From contig JAEWQO010000063.1 in NCBI GenBank assembly GCA_023460315.1, positions 1 through 64,000 of the forward strand: 64,000 bases of DNA, given 5' to 3'. The notes under the pieces are model-generated. The model saw only the letters and a program-made list of their open reading frames with translations, did no database searches and was not told the origin of the DNA. The translations under genes and the position numbers were made by a program. Shown here piece after piece: positions 46,193 to 56,075 of this stretch. This DNA comes from Actinomycetes bacterium (lineage in GTDB: Bacteria > Actinomycetota > Coriobacteriia > Coriobacteriales > Eggerthellaceae). Every line of letters begins with the position of its first letter. Position 1 is the first letter of the stretch.

Positions 46193-47053
46193 TCAAAGTT
46201 TTTGAATGACCTTTGCGGACACGACGTTGCTGGGAGAAATGAGTATGGCGCCCACCTTGCCCACTTCAGGCGCATCGACATAGAACGTGTTTCCAACCGT
46301 CTCGCCCATGACAAACAGCTCTTCATCCTGAGTGCAAATGACGATATCGATGCCAGTCATGTTCTCAACATATTTCTTGTCCGAGGTCAACACTACGATA
46401 AAGTCGACCTTGTAACGTTCAAAATAGGCAATTTTCTTTTCCAGGATAATGGACGAAGTGGGCTCGTCTACGCTGAACACGCCAAAGCGATGATTGCCCT
46501 TTTTGAGGATCGTCCCCTCCTGATAACGGTCAATGTCAGTCGTGTCGAGCGCAAAAACGGTTGCACTCTTGTCCTCGTAGCTCTTTTGAACGTCGTCCAC
46601 GTCAAGCGGTTCAACGGTCGACGAGGTGGTGCGGGAAGCCGACGAGTCCGAGGCATCTGCGGCACCATCTCCTCCATCGTCAACCGTCGATGAGGTGTCA
46701 GAAGACGTGTCGCCATCGGCAGAGGACGTCTCTTCACCCGTTCCCGAGAGAGACAGAGCTTCCTTCGAATCCGAGGACGCATCCCCTTCAAGGGCATCCA
46801 CACCAGAGGATGAAGACTCGCCAGCTTCTTGAGAAAGGCTCGTCCCGTCATCGCTCTTCTGCTTCTCCGTCCTCGTTCCAGAGTAGACGATGGCCGTATA
46901 TCCCTCCATGCTCCCAAAAGTGTCATCGATGTTCGAAGCCGCAACGTTCCATGAATGGCCGGCAACGAGATACCAGCCAAGACCGCACAGGCTGAGCACG
47001 ATCAGAGCCATGAAGACGAACAAGGCTATTTTTTCCCGAGAGCGAGATGACAT
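46193..47053 (-). CDS. Membrane-anchored exported protein with Ser/Asp/Thr-rich linker
   Basis: A 286-residue protein with an N-terminal membrane anchor (residues 8-29). A short folded piece (about 33-60) precedes a ~110-residue low-complexity linker made almost only of Ser, Asp, Thr, Glu, Gly and Ala (about 65-155), and a C-terminal domain follows. That domain (VDFIVVLTSDKKYVENMTGIDI, then VDAPEVGKVGAILI) recalls the order of 5'-nucleotidase/calcineurin-like phosphoesterases (ADxVVxLSHLG, GIDxIIGGH), but the catalytic His and Asn residues are not there. So it may be a degenerate binding domain; this similarity is tentative. The ATG at 47053 lies only 4 bases after the predicted transcription start. 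Confidence 0.7.
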   Translation of the reverse strand: MSSRSREKIALFVFMALIVLSLCGLGWYLVAGHSWNVAASNIDDTFGSMEGYTAIVYSGTRTEKQKSDDGTSLSQEAGESSSSGVDALEGDASSDSKEALSLSGTGEETSSADGDTSSDTSSTVDDGGDGAADASDSSASRTTSSTVEPLDVDDVQKSYEDKSATVFALDTTDIDRYQEGTILKKGNHRFGVFSVDEPTSSIILEKKIAYFERYKVDFIVVLTSDKKYVENMTGIDIVICTQDEELFVMGETVGNTFYVDAPEVGKVGAILISPSNVVSAKVIQKL

Positions 47054-47063
47054 AATGCGTTGC

Positions 47064-47069
47064 ATTATA
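47064..47069 (-). promoter_or_regulatory. -10 element at the start of the linker protein (nearly leaderless)
   Basis: A perfect TATAAT on the minus strand places the start near 47057, 4 bases before the ATG at 47053. The -35 region is weak. Confidence 0.5.
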
Positions 47070-47153
47070 CCGCTCGGCAAGCGGAAAGGAACACCGAAGG
47101 AGAACTGACAGAAATTCGACAGGAGCCTTTTTGGGCAGCTGGTCTTCGGTCCA

Positions 47154-47687
47154 TCATACCAACTTCTCGTACGCAATGCGGTCAGGCGTTGCCGTTTCTG
47201 CATGCGCGATATAGATCGTGCCGCACTCTGAGAAACCTCTTTTTGCCAGCAAATTGCGCATCGGCATGTTTCCTTGATGCGTGTCAACCCGCACGCTGGC
47301 ACATCCATGCTGACGCGTCATCTCCTCGGCCTGGGACAGAAGAAACGATGCCGCACCGCGACCTTTGAACGAACTGCTGACCGCCACACGGTGGACAACG
47401 GCATAACAAGGATCATTCGATAGGCTTGACGTCAACCAAAACCCATGTTCAATACGATCATAGTCGCGTTCGCCGCTAAAACCGACCATGGCGGTTGCGG
47501 CCACGGTGCCGTCTTCATCAAGCACCACATACGAATTTCCCTGAAACACGTCTCGTTCGATGGCTTCGCGGTGAGGATAGCCCCCCTGCCATTGATCGAT
47601 GCCAAGCGCACCGAGTGCTGCACGGCCGTCTGCAAGGATGTTCATGATACGGTCAATGTCCGTTTCGAGGGTTCTGCGGAATCGCAC
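47154..47687 (-). CDS. GNAT family N-acetyltransferase
   Basis: A 177-residue acetyltransferase. The acetyl-CoA site is VHRVAVSSSFKGRGAASFLLSQ (R/QxxGxG/A), with NMPMRNLLAKRGFSECGTIYI in the C-terminal part. N-terminal LETDIDRIMNIL is typical. The substrate is unknown; the size suits a general small-molecule or peptide acetyltransferase. The start is GTG at 47687 with a weak ribosome site. It precedes the linker protein gene by 100 bases on the same strand, but that gene has its own promoter. Confidence 0.88.
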   Translation of the reverse strand: MRFRRTLETDIDRIMNILADGRAALGALGIDQWQGGYPHREAIERDVFQGNSYVVLDEDGTVAATAMVGFSGERDYDRIEHGFWLTSSLSNDPCYAVVHRVAVSSSFKGRGAASFLLSQAEEMTRQHGCASVRVDTHQGNMPMRNLLAKRGFSECGTIYIAHAETATPDRIAYEKLV

Positions 47688-47749
47688 GGGCGTTTCACTT
47701 TCTTCTCAAAGGTTTGATGTCTTGAGGGGTCCTGCTGTTCCTGCCCTGT

Positions 47750-48709
47750 TCAAGGAAGACAGGAAGCTCGACGATCGGCATCGCCTTTGCCATGCTGAGT
47801 CACCAGAAACACCATGACGAGTATCATGCCGAAACCGACCATGTCGAGGAATGCAAACGGGGTTCCAAGCCAGAGGGCGGAGAAAGCCGCCGCCGACATC
47901 GGCTCGACACAACCCACCAGACCCGCGCGAACAGGTCCGGCATCCTTGACTCCCTGCAGATAGAACAGATAGGCGGCAAACGTGCCCACCAGGACCATGG
48001 CGGCCAACACCCCCGCTGAATCGGGCGTGATGTCGACGGGGATCGTCCAGGGACGAACAAAAGCCGTCGCGACGACGCCACCCAGAAGCATGGCCAGGCC
48101 GGTGACGATAAAACTGCCCCATCTCTCAAGCGCTTTGCCCGGCATAAGGGTATAGCAGGCAAAGGCAGCTGCGGAAACCATGCCCCAGAAAAGGCCCTCG
48201 CCGGGAATCGACAAAGCCCCGACCGTGCCTTTCGTGGCAATGAGGAAGGTGCCGACGATAGCAAGGCCAAGTCCCCAAAGCTCTCGTTTCCTTGGCAGGC
48301 GTCGCGATCTCACGCAGGCAAAGGCCATGATGACGATCAGGCCGAGACGCTCAAGAACCGTACCGATCCCGGCATTGGTGTAGGATATGGATGACACGTA
48401 GCTCACCTGAGTGAGAAGTACTCCGAACAAGGCGAAAGCGCCGATGCGAAGCAACGAGCGAGCGTCGCGCAGGGCAGCCAGAAGTTTCCGCGGCTCGCGG
48501 AAGAGGCAGACGGAGAGAAACAAGGATGCCCCCAGCAACAGGCGCACGCAAACAATCCAAGCAACGGGAACTCCAAAGCCAGCCGTCATAAGCTGTGCGC
48601 AGGTTCCCGAGAATCCCCAACAGATTCCGCCCAAAGCAGCGAACGCGATTCCGCGCGCAACGCGGTTTTTGTCAATCGCTTTCTGCACGTTGGCTGCGGC
48701 TTCGGCCAT
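47750..48709 (-). CDS. EamA/DMT family transporter
   Basis: A 319-residue membrane protein with ten hydrophobic segments in two EamA repeats (about 18-148 and 160-300). Landmarks: GGICWGFSGTCAQLM in helix 1, SYTNAGIGTVLERL at the end of repeat 1, and GCVEPMSAAAFSALWLGTP in repeat 2. The family exports amino acids or other metabolites. GGGGGAGGGT precedes the ATG at 48709; longer frames upstream lack such a site. Confidence 0.9.
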   Translation of the reverse strand: MAEAAANVQKAIDKNRVARGIAFAALGGICWGFSGTCAQLMTAGFGVPVAWIVCVRLLLGASLFLSVCLFREPRKLLAALRDARSLLRIGAFALFGVLLTQVSYVSSISYTNAGIGTVLERLGLIVIMAFACVRSRRLPRKRELWGLGLAIVGTFLIATKGTVGALSIPGEGLFWGMVSAAAFACYTLMPGKALERWGSFIVTGLAMLLGGVVATAFVRPWTIPVDITPDSAGVLAAMVLVGTFAAYLFYLQGVKDAGPVRAGLVGCVEPMSAAAFSALWLGTPFAFLDMVGFGMILVMVFLVTQHGKGDADRRASCLP

Positions 48710-48923
48710 ACCCTCCCCCTTCGGACACTCATGGGGATGCCCCCCTGCATTTTTCACCAGCGCATTGTCGCACGTCTGAACACCTCGGTAAAGGGGTTTG
48801 ACCTGACTTTTGCATAATGCACGGCACATCCACGGAAGCAACGCAGAGAGCCTCCTGCAAAGAAAGCGAATCCGTCTGCCACCCCCGCGACAAGAAAAGG
48901 AAAAGCCTGTTCAGGATTGCGAA

Positions 48924-51809
48924 CTACCCTTCCATGAGCATCCTTTTGATAAAGGAACCCGTATAGCTTTCTTCCGCCTGAGCAACCTCTTCGGGTGTTC
49001 CCTGGACCACGACAGATCCCCCACGGTCGCCTCCCTCCGGCCCAAGGTCGACAATGCGATCGGCGCATTTTATGACATCGAGATTATGCTCGATGACAAG
49101 TACGGTGTTGCCGGCGTCCACCAAGCGTTGCAACACCACCAAAAGCTGGCGTACGTCCTCAAAATGCAAGCCAGTCGTCGGCTCGTCGAGTATGTAGAAC
49201 GTCTTTCCCGTCTGTCGACGCTGCAGTTCGCTTGACAGTTTCACCCGTTGGGCCTCGCCGCCAGAAAGCGTCGTGGCTGACTGGCCGAGCCGTATATAGC
49301 CCAGTCCCACGTCATGCAACGTTTGCAGCTTGCGCTTTATGCCAGGGATGTTCTCAAAGAACGAAAGCGCGTCGTCAACCGTCATCTCAAGCACGTCGGC
49401 GATGTTCTTGTTGCGATAGGTGACCTGCAACGTCTCCCGATTGTAGCGAGAGCCGCCGCACACCTCGCAGGGAACATAGATATCCGGCAGAAAGTGCATC
49501 TCTATCTTTATCTGTCCATCCCCTTTGCATGCCTCGCATCTTCCGCCGTTCACGTTGAAAGAAAACCTGCCGGGAGAATAGCCGCGGGCCTTCGACTCCT
49601 GCGTGCTGGCAAACAGGGCGCGTATGTCATCCCAGAGGCCGATATAGGTGGCCGGATTCGAACGGGGCGTGCGGCCGATGGGACTTTGGTCGATGTTGAT
49701 GACCTTGTCGATCTTGTCGAGGCCGGTCATCTTCCGATACGAGCCGGTGCGGCGGTGCGCATGGTTGACGCGATTGGCAAGCGCGGGAGCCAACGTGTCG
49801 GTGACAAGAGAACTCTTGCCGGATCCCGACACACCCGTGACCACCGTCAAGGTGCCAAAGGGCACCTCCAGCGTCACGTTCTTCAAATTGTTCTCAGTCG
49901 CTCCCGTCAGCTTGAGAGAACCGCGCCGGGGATGGCGGCGCTTTTCCGGCACCGCAATCTTACGGCGGCCGCTCAAATAGTCAGCAGTGAGCGAACCTTG
50001 CGCACGCATGACCTGATCGGGCGTTCCTTGGGCGACCACCTCGCCGCCACATTCGCCCGCGCCAGGACCCATATCGACAACGTAATCGGCGTGGCGGATG
50101 GTATCTTCGTCATGCTCGACGACGATGACCGTGTTGCCGAGGTCACGGAGATGTTCGAGCGTCGCTATGAGGCGCTCGTTGTCACGCTGATGCAATCCGA
50201 TGGACGGCTCATCGAGAATGTAGAGCACGCCCATGAGACCTGCGCCTATCTGCGTCGCCAATCGAATCCGCTGAGCCTCTCCTCCTGACAGCGTTGCAGT
50301 TGCCCGCTCCAGCGTAAGATAGTCCAAGCCAACATCCACCAGAAAGCGAAGGCGGGCCTTGATTTCTTTGACAATCGGTCCGGCGATGGATTCGTCCTGC
50401 CCCGAAAAGGACAGTTCTTCAAAGAATCCAAGCGAATCGGCCGCACTCATCTCCGTGACGTCATGGATAGACCGTCCTCCCACGGTCACCGCGAGTATCT
50501 CGGGCTTGAGACGTTTGCCCCCACAGGTCTGACAGGGCACAATGGCAAAATAATCCGATAATTTTTCCCTTTGGCTGTCGCTTTGGGCCTCCTGATAGCG
50601 ACGCATGACGGCGGCCAATGCGCCTTCCCATTCGATATACCAATAGGTTTCACGACCGTCCACCGTGACGTAGTCGACACGGATCTTCTGCGTGCCCAGT
50701 CCGTGGAGCAGGGCATCTTGAGCCTTCTTCGGCATATCCTCCCAGGGAGTGTCCTCGTCGACTCCCATATGGAGAGCGACAGCGCGCAACACCTGAGGAT
50801 AGTAATTTCCGGTCTTGAAGGGCGCGATGGCCCCCTGGGCAAGCGTGAGCGAAGGATCGGGCACCACAAGCGAAGAATCGACCTCTTCGCGACTGCCGAT
50901 TCCCAAACAGTCCGGACACGCTCCATAAGGAGCGTTGAACGAGAAATCACGCGGCTGCAGCTCGTCAAGGGAATGTCCATGTTCAGGACAGGCCAGCGCA
51001 AGAGAGAATATATGCTCTCCTTCGCCAAGACCGCCCGTCGCGCCGCTCGACGTGCCACCTCCTTTTCCAAGAGGGCTGCCGTCATCGCCAAGCACCTGCA
51101 CCAGAACGCGTCCATCGGCCAGCTTGGTGGCAAGCTCCACCGCTTCCGCGACGCGACTCGTGGCAGAATCCTTCAGCTGAACGCGATCCACCACCACGTC
51201 GATGAAATGCTTGATCTTCTTGTTGAGCGTGCGCACCTCGCCGCCCAGCTTGACGATATCCCCATCGATGCGAACGCGGGAGAAGCCCTCTTTTTGCAGA
51301 TCTGCGAAAAGTTTTGTGAACTCGCCCTTGCGGCCGGCGACCACCGGCGCCATGATGACGGCCTTGGCACCGGGAGCGAGTGACAAAATATCGTCAGTCA
51401 CCTGATCGGTGGTCTGCTTTTTAATGACGCGGCCGCATTCGGGGCAATGCGGCACGCCAACCCGAGCGAACAGGAGACGCAGATAGTCGTATATCTCCGT
51501 CGTGGTGCCTACGGTCGACCGAGGATTTTTCGATGTGGTCTTTTGATCGATGGACACGGCGGGTGACAACCCGTCGATGCTGTCCAGATCGGGCTTCGAC
51601 ATCTGCCCAAGGAACATGCGTGCGTAGCTTGACAGGCTTTCGACGTATCGCCGTTGCCCCTCGGCATACATGGTGTCGAACGCAAGGCTCGACTTTCCGC
51701 TGCCCGACAGTCCTGTGATGACAACAAGCTGGTCTCTCGGTATGGTGAGGTCAATGTTCTTCAGATTATGTTCACGTGCACCTTTTATGACAATGGAGTT
51801 CTGTCCCAT
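48924..51809 (-). CDS. uvrA: Excinuclease ABC subunit A
   Basis: A 961-residue double ABC ATPase that finds DNA lesions for UvrB. First Walker [14 protein letters not shown] (about residue 31), second [15 protein letters not shown] (about 655); both signature motifs read LSGGEAQR. Zinc modules are visible as CPECGRV, CPEHGHS...CPDC and CEACKGDGQ...CEVC. Length and order are standard. A LexA-like site lies about 120 bases upstream, fitting SOS control with the unlinked uvrC of this window. Confidence 0.97.
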   Translation of the reverse strand: MGQNSIVIKGAREHNLKNIDLTIPRDQLVVITGLSGSGKSSLAFDTMYAEGQRRYVESLSSYARMFLGQMSKPDLDSIDGLSPAVSIDQKTTSKNPRSTVGTTTEIYDYLRLLFARVGVPHCPECGRVIKKQTTDQVTDDILSLAPGAKAVIMAPVVAGRKGEFTKLFADLQKEGFSRVRIDGDIVKLGGEVRTLNKKIKHFIDVVVDRVQLKDSATSRVAEAVELATKLADGRVLVQVLGDDGSPLGKGGGTSSGATGGLGEGEHIFSLALACPEHGHSLDELQPRDFSFNAPYGACPDCLGIGSREEVDSSLVVPDPSLTLAQGAIAPFKTGNYYPQVLRAVALHMGVDEDTPWEDMPKKAQDALLHGLGTQKIRVDYVTVDGRETYWYIEWEGALAAVMRRYQEAQSDSQREKLSDYFAIVPCQTCGGKRLKPEILAVTVGGRSIHDVTEMSAADSLGFFEELSFSGQDESIAGPIVKEIKARLRFLVDVGLDYLTLERATATLSGGEAQRIRLATQIGAGLMGVLYILDEPSIGLHQRDNERLIATLEHLRDLGNTVIVVEHDEDTIRHADYVVDMGPGAGECGGEVVAQGTPDQVMRAQGSLTADYLSGRRKIAVPEKRRHPRRGSLKLTGATENNLKNVTLEVPFGTLTVVTGVSGSGKSSLVTDTLAPALANRVNHAHRRTGSYRKMTGLDKIDKVINIDQSPIGRTPRSNPATYIGLWDDIRALFASTQESKARGYSPGRFSFNVNGGRCEACKGDGQIKIEMHFLPDIYVPCEVCGGSRYNRETLQVTYRNKNIADVLEMTVDDALSFFENIPGIKRKLQTLHDVGLGYIRLGQSATTLSGGEAQRVKLSSELQRRQTGKTFYILDEPTTGLHFEDVRQLLVVLQRLVDAGNTVLVIEHNLDVIKCADRIVDLGPEGGDRGGSVVVQGTPEEVAQAEESYTGSFIKRMLMEG

Positions 51810-51925
51810 GCGCCTATCAGCTCTTCTTCCTGGCTCAATGCGTGATATCCCATATACGTTTACCGCACCTCTATCATTTTTTTACAAGAGTTCATTTTAG
51901 CGCAGTGAAATGATTCTCCCTTATT

Positions 51926-51939
51926 AAAACATGCGTTCG
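51926..51939 (-). promoter_or_regulatory. LexA-like (SOS) box upstream of uvrA
   Basis: CGAACGCATGTTTT on the minus strand matches the Gram-positive LexA consensus CGAAC-4-GTTCG at the left half and at GTT of the right half. It lies 117-130 bases upstream of the uvrA ATG, with a possible -10 (TAAAAT) 26 bases further downstream. A second near-palindrome, GAACACTTTGTGCTC (51959-51973), sits close by. The rest of the 289-base gap (51810-52098) shows no gene. Confidence 0.45.
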
Positions 51940-52098
51940 CTTCAGACGTTCAGATTCTGAGCACAAAGTGTTCGATTCCTGCTGAAATTCGATGCGTGCA
52001 CGCACCTGATGAGGCGGATTTTCAATCTCTCGCGACAGAGCGGCACGCAGCCCCGTCCCCGTGACTTCCGACCGGAGACCCCGTCCTCTCACACGACA

Positions 52099-52443
52099 TC
52101 AACGGCCGATCATATGGCGAATAACGGCAATCGGATGATGGAGCACCATACGCGGGCCCGCATAACGCATGATGGTCCTGATGCGGTCGCGCTGCTCAGC
52201 CCCATAGCAATGGTTGCCGCAGCGTTCGCAGGACGTCTTGGTGTCCATCCTGCGGCAGCGGCGCGTGCGCAGGAGGGCATAGGCCTCGAGAGCTGCGCAT
52301 TCGGAACAGATGGGCTGCCCGCACAAAGCATGCTCGGTGCGGCTCAGGGGCGCATGATTGCCGGCGCAATACCGTGCGATCATCTGGGACACGACGCGCT
52401 GCTCACGTAAGCGGCGGACTGCTGTTTGAGGAGAATCTTCCAT
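52099..52443 (-). CDS. YgbA_NO (nitrous oxide-stimulated promoter) family protein
   Basis: A 114-residue Cys-rich protein. The family core is plain: REQRVVSQMIARYCAGNH, then PICSECAALEAYALLR, CRRMDTKTSCERCGNHCY and RIRTIMRYAGPRM. Six Cys in C-x2-C and C-x2-C-x3-C arrangements suggest metal or iron-sulfur binding. E. coli YgbA is controlled by the NO sensor NsrR and helps recovery from nitric oxide, so a role in nitrosative stress is inferred. An ATG three codons upstream (52452) is possible. It stands alone between uvrA and xerC. Confidence 0.85.
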   Translation of the reverse strand: MEDSPQTAVRRLREQRVVSQMIARYCAGNHAPLSRTEHALCGQPICSECAALEAYALLRTRRCRRMDTKTSCERCGNHCYGAEQRDRIRTIMRYAGPRMVLHHPIAVIRHMIGR

Positions 52444-52564
52444 AGGATGCATGGTAGCAGAATGATTGGAATGCCGGTGCGCAGAATCTCCGCTCGCCCA
52501 CGAGAGCCACCCCCGTCGAGCCCGCAGTCGGAGGGGGCACGTTCGGTTGAGGTCCGATGCAAAG

Positions 52565-53581
52565 TCACCCTCGCGGATGGGCTTGGGAATGCACTTTCTT
52601 CAAGCGATCCGACGAGAGGTGGGTGTATAGCTGGGTGGTCGAAAGACTCACATGGCCGAGCATCTCCTGAACGCTGCGAAGGTCGGCACCGCCATCGAGA
52701 AGATCGGTGGCAAACGTGTGTCGCATGTCATGGGGAGACAGCGTGTCATCAAGACCGGCAAGGCGCAACGCCTGCTTGAACATCTTCCGAATGGCATCAG
52801 GTCCCATGGCGTTGCCGCGCGTGGAGACGAAGAAGTGCGCGTTCCGCTTCCCCTTCAAGAGGGTTGGCCGCCCCAGCAGCAGATAGGTTCCCATAGACGA
52901 TGCCGCCAAGGCATGCAAGGGGATGATTCTTTCCTTGGAGCCTTTGCCGAACACCCTGACGTTGCCGCCCTCCAGATCGACATCGGACCTCAGCAGGCCG
53001 GAAGCCTCAGATATACGGGCACCGCAGGCATAAAGGAACTCCAGCAACGCCTGATTGCGCATGTCGACGGGTGATTGGTCACGAGCCTTCCCCTCCGCGT
53101 CTCGCTTCCCGTAGACGCTGAGCAATCGGACCATGTCAGCGGCACGGATGACCTGAGGGAGGCTCTTCGTTTGCTTCGGGCCCTGAAGGACGCTTGACGG
53201 ATCATGCTCGATCACCTTGGTGACGTTGAGCCAGCGGAAGAATCCGCGCAGGGCAGAAAGGCGCCTGTTGATAGTCGTGCGCGAGTACTGGGCATCCCCA
53301 AGCTCTCCCAAATACGCCCTGAGCTGACGATGCGTGGCCGCAAGTGGATCGATGCCTGCTCGATCTGCCCAGCGAAGGTAATCGTCCAAGTCGGTGTGGT
53401 AGGCCCGGACCGTGTGCACCGACGCGTTGCGTTCGATGCGCAACGCGTTGCAAAAGGATTCGACCAGGTCTTCAGGACGGATTCGAAGCCCGTCCTCAAA
53501 CGATGCCGAAGAATCCCCCGACCGACCATGCCCCAAAAGCGTTTCTTCTCCAGAACGCCTGCGCGAAGCTTCCCCCTTCAT
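52565..53581 (-). CDS. xerC: Tyrosine recombinase XerC/XerD type
   Basis: A 338-residue chromosome-dimer resolvase with a ~35-residue polar N-terminal tail. The core-binding domain starts at LVESFCNALRIERN; catalytic residues lie in CGARISEASGL (Arg), HDMRHTFATDLL (His, Arg), LGHVSLSTTQLYTHL (His and nucleophile Tyr). Position in the trmFO-xerC pair (ATGA overlap) favours a chromosomal XerC rather than a mobile integrase. Confidence 0.92.
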   Translation of the reverse strand: MKGEASRRRSGEETLLGHGRSGDSSASFEDGLRIRPEDLVESFCNALRIERNASVHTVRAYHTDLDDYLRWADRAGIDPLAATHRQLRAYLGELGDAQYSRTTINRRLSALRGFFRWLNVTKVIEHDPSSVLQGPKQTKSLPQVIRAADMVRLLSVYGKRDAEGKARDQSPVDMRNQALLEFLYACGARISEASGLLRSDVDLEGGNVRVFGKGSKERIIPLHALAASSMGTYLLLGRPTLLKGKRNAHFFVSTRGNAMGPDAIRKMFKQALRLAGLDDTLSPHDMRHTFATDLLDGGADLRSVQEMLGHVSLSTTQLYTHLSSDRLKKVHSQAHPRG

Positions 53582-54963
53582 CCGCTGATCCTTTCCCGCA
53601 CAAGCAGGCCGCGCTCCATGAGGTTCGTCCGATAGGCCAAAAGCGCCTCGGCACCCCGCGCGGCGTAAGCCTCATACCGGGCACGTTTGTTGCGAATGGG
53701 AGAATCGAGCGGAGGCATGATGCCAAAGTTGACATGCATCGGCTGGTAATCTTTCGTCGCCGGATCGGTCGCGTAGGCCATCAGAGCCCCAAATGCCGTC
53801 TCGCGCGGCACCGACGGAAAATCGACCGAGCCAAATTCGGCAGCAATGGCCAAAGCCACGTGCAATCCTGACCGCATGGCCTCGCAATACCCTTCAGTGC
53901 CGGCAATCTGCCCCGCGAGAAACACCGGAACTGGCATGCCTGCGCCCGACGGACGGACAAGCCGGAGATTGGCATCAAGAAGCCGAGGGGCATCCACGAA
54001 CGTGTTGCGGTGCATGACGCCATAGCGGGAGAACTCAGCCCTCTCCAATCCCGGGATGAGGCGGAACACCCGCCTCTGTTCAGGAAACGTGAGATTCGTC
54101 TGGAATCCCACCAAGTTGTAGCTCATTCCACACGCATCTTCGGAGCGCAACTGCAGAGCGGCCCACGGACGACGCCCTGTGCGAGGATCCGTCAAGCCAA
54201 CCGGCTTGAGCATGCCAAAGCGCGGCGCATCCCACCCGGCACGGGCGACCTCCTCGACAGGCTGGCAGGCCTGAAACAGGTCCTTCGACTCAAAAGTCCT
54301 CCGAATAACGCGTTCTGCGGCCAGCAGCTCACCGACAAAGGAGTCATACTCCTCTTTCGAGAACGGCGCGTTGAGATAGTCGCCCGGAGCGTCGGCGCCC
54401 CCTTCGTAGCGGCTTTGGCGAAAGAGGCGGTTGGCGTCCAAAGAATCGGCCATGACGATGGGAGCCGCAGCATCGAAAAACGACAGGTGAGCCCGCCCTG
54501 TCAGATCAGAGAGATCAGCGGCGAAGGCATCGGAAGTCAAGGGGCCGGTCGCGATGACCAACGCATCGGTTTCGCCAGACACAGCATGGATGCTCGTCAC
54601 CTCTTGCCTGAGCAGGATGATGTTCCCATGGCCTTCGATCCGATCGTTCACCTCCTGGGAGAACGCGTCCCGATCGACGGCGAGAGCCCCTCCCGCAGCA
54701 ACCGCATGTCGCCGGGCAACGTGCATGAGGTGAGAGCCAAGGGCATCGAGTTCCGCCTTCAGCATGCCAGGCGCGCTGGACGCCTTGACGCCTTTCAGCG
54801 AGTTTGAGCACACGAGCTCCGCGCACCGTCCGGTACGATGGACAGGCGTCGGCAGAGAAGGCCTCATCTCTATGAGTTTGACCGAAAACCCGCGATCAGC
54901 AAGCTGAAGGGCCGCCTCACACCCAGCCAGACCTGCTCCTACTATGGTCACTGATTTAGACAT
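53578..54963 (-). CDS. trmFO: Methylenetetrahydrofolate-tRNA-(uracil-5-)-methyltransferase
   Basis: A 461-residue FAD enzyme that makes 5-methyluridine at position 54 of tRNA with folate as carbon donor. The FAD motif is TIVGAGLAGCEAALQLADRG. Family stretches are AELVCSNSLKGVKASSAPG and YNLVGFQTNLTFPEQ, and the C-terminal VNFGIMPPLDSP. The ATG at 54963 begins the conserved SxxVTIVGAG; longer frames are not supported. It overlaps xerC by four bases and follows dprA by 86 bases. Confidence 0.95.
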   Translation of the reverse strand: MSKSVTIVGAGLAGCEAALQLADRGFSVKLIEMRPSLPTPVHRTGRCAELVCSNSLKGVKASSAPGMLKAELDALGSHLMHVARRHAVAAGGALAVDRDAFSQEVNDRIEGHGNIILLRQEVTSIHAVSGETDALVIATGPLTSDAFAADLSDLTGRAHLSFFDAAAPIVMADSLDANRLFRQSRYEGGADAPGDYLNAPFSKEEYDSFVGELLAAERVIRRTFESKDLFQACQPVEEVARAGWDAPRFGMLKPVGLTDPRTGRRPWAALQLRSEDACGMSYNLVGFQTNLTFPEQRRVFRLIPGLERAEFSRYGVMHRNTFVDAPRLLDANLRLVRPSGAGMPVPVFLAGQIAGTEGYCEAMRSGLHVALAIAAEFGSVDFPSVPRETAFGALMAYATDPATKDYQPMHVNFGIMPPLDSPIRNKRARYEAYAARGAEALLAYRTNLMERGLLVRERISG

Positions 54964-55049
54964 GACAGCAAGCATACCAAAGCCTCCCGTGATCCGGCAA
55001 CACCCAACGCAAAGAAGAACCGTTCCTTCACCGACCGGAACCGGGAGCT

Positions 55050-56075
55050 TCATGACGGACCCCATCGGCCGTCGGAATAGCGCGCCACCAATCCCGCGGC
55101 CTCCGCTTCAACCAAGCACTCCATGAGACGCGCGGTGGCATCCGTCGATCCGTGCACGGCACAGAGCCTGACATAGAGGTCCTCCATGCTCAAAGGCTCA
55201 GCGCGCACTGCCGCCACCACGGGATTCTCTAAAAGCGAAGACGGAATCCCGTTTCCATCATCATGCCCGAATGATGCCGTACGGGTAACTTTCTCACGCG
55301 TGGGCCGATCCGCCTGGCTTGACCCTGCCGGGAAATGCGCGGGTGCCTTCTCCCGCTTGAGGCAGCCAAAGAGGGAAAACAGAACGTCGTCGAAAGTCTC
55401 GTCATCGACGATAGGCGTTGCTCCCTGGTAGAGCAACCGGTTCGCGCCACGCGATGCGGCTGAGGTGATGGCTCCAGGGACCACCAGGACATCCCGATTG
55501 GCAGCCAGCGCCTCGTCTGCCGTGGAAAACGTTCCGGAAGGCAATCCTGCCTCGACGATAAGGGTCGCCAAGGCAAGTCCCGCGATCAAACGATTGCGCA
55601 TCCTGAAACGATAGGGCAACGGAGGCTCATCCCACGAGTGTTCTGACACAACAGCGCCACCCGAGTCGACAATCCTCTGAAACAGGCCGAGATTTTCAAC
55701 GGGATAAAGCTTGTCGCAGCCGCCTCCGAGAAAAGCCACGGTCGGTGTCCCCGCGGCGAGCGCCGCCTCGTGCGCGGCCGCGTCGCATCCGCGTGCGCCT
55801 CCCGATATAATGACGATCCCCCGCTCGGCAGCAGCGCGCGCAAAACGCCTCGCGCACGATAATCCATACGGCGTCGCCTTACGCGCCCCGACGACGGCCA
55901 TTCCTTCCTGCAATGCCCGTCCGTTTCCCACGAAGAACAGCCGTTCGGGAGGACTCGCTATCGCTTCAAGCGCAGACGGGAACCCCTCCGTTCCCTTTAC
56001 GAAAACCCCACGGTCTCCCTTCAATCGCATGCGTCGACCATCAGGCGGCTCCCTTTCCTCCGTCCGTGCGTTCAT
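55050..56075 (-). CDS. dprA: DNA processing protein DprA
   Basis: A 341-residue Rossmann-fold protein that loads RecA on incoming single-stranded DNA in transformation. Visible: VGARKATPYGLSCARRFAR, IISGGARGCDAAAHEAAL, FLGGGCDKLYPVEN, FRMRNRLIAGLALATLIVEAG and a C-terminal winged helix (about 275-341). It overlaps comM by four bases, and both are natural-transformation genes. A linker with acidic and polar residues separates the Rossmann and winged-helix parts. Confidence 0.95.
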   Translation of the reverse strand: MNARTEEREPPDGRRMRLKGDRGVFVKGTEGFPSALEAIASPPERLFFVGNGRALQEGMAVVGARKATPYGLSCARRFARAAAERGIVIISGGARGCDAAAHEAALAAGTPTVAFLGGGCDKLYPVENLGLFQRIVDSGGAVVSEHSWDEPPLPYRFRMRNRLIAGLALATLIVEAGLPSGTFSTADEALAANRDVLVVPGAITSAASRGANRLLYQGATPIVDDETFDDVLFSLFGCLKREKAPAHFPAGSSQADRPTREKVTRTASFGHDDGNGIPSSLLENPVVAAVRAEPLSMEDLYVRLCAVHGSTDATARLMECLVEAEAAGLVARYSDGRWGPS

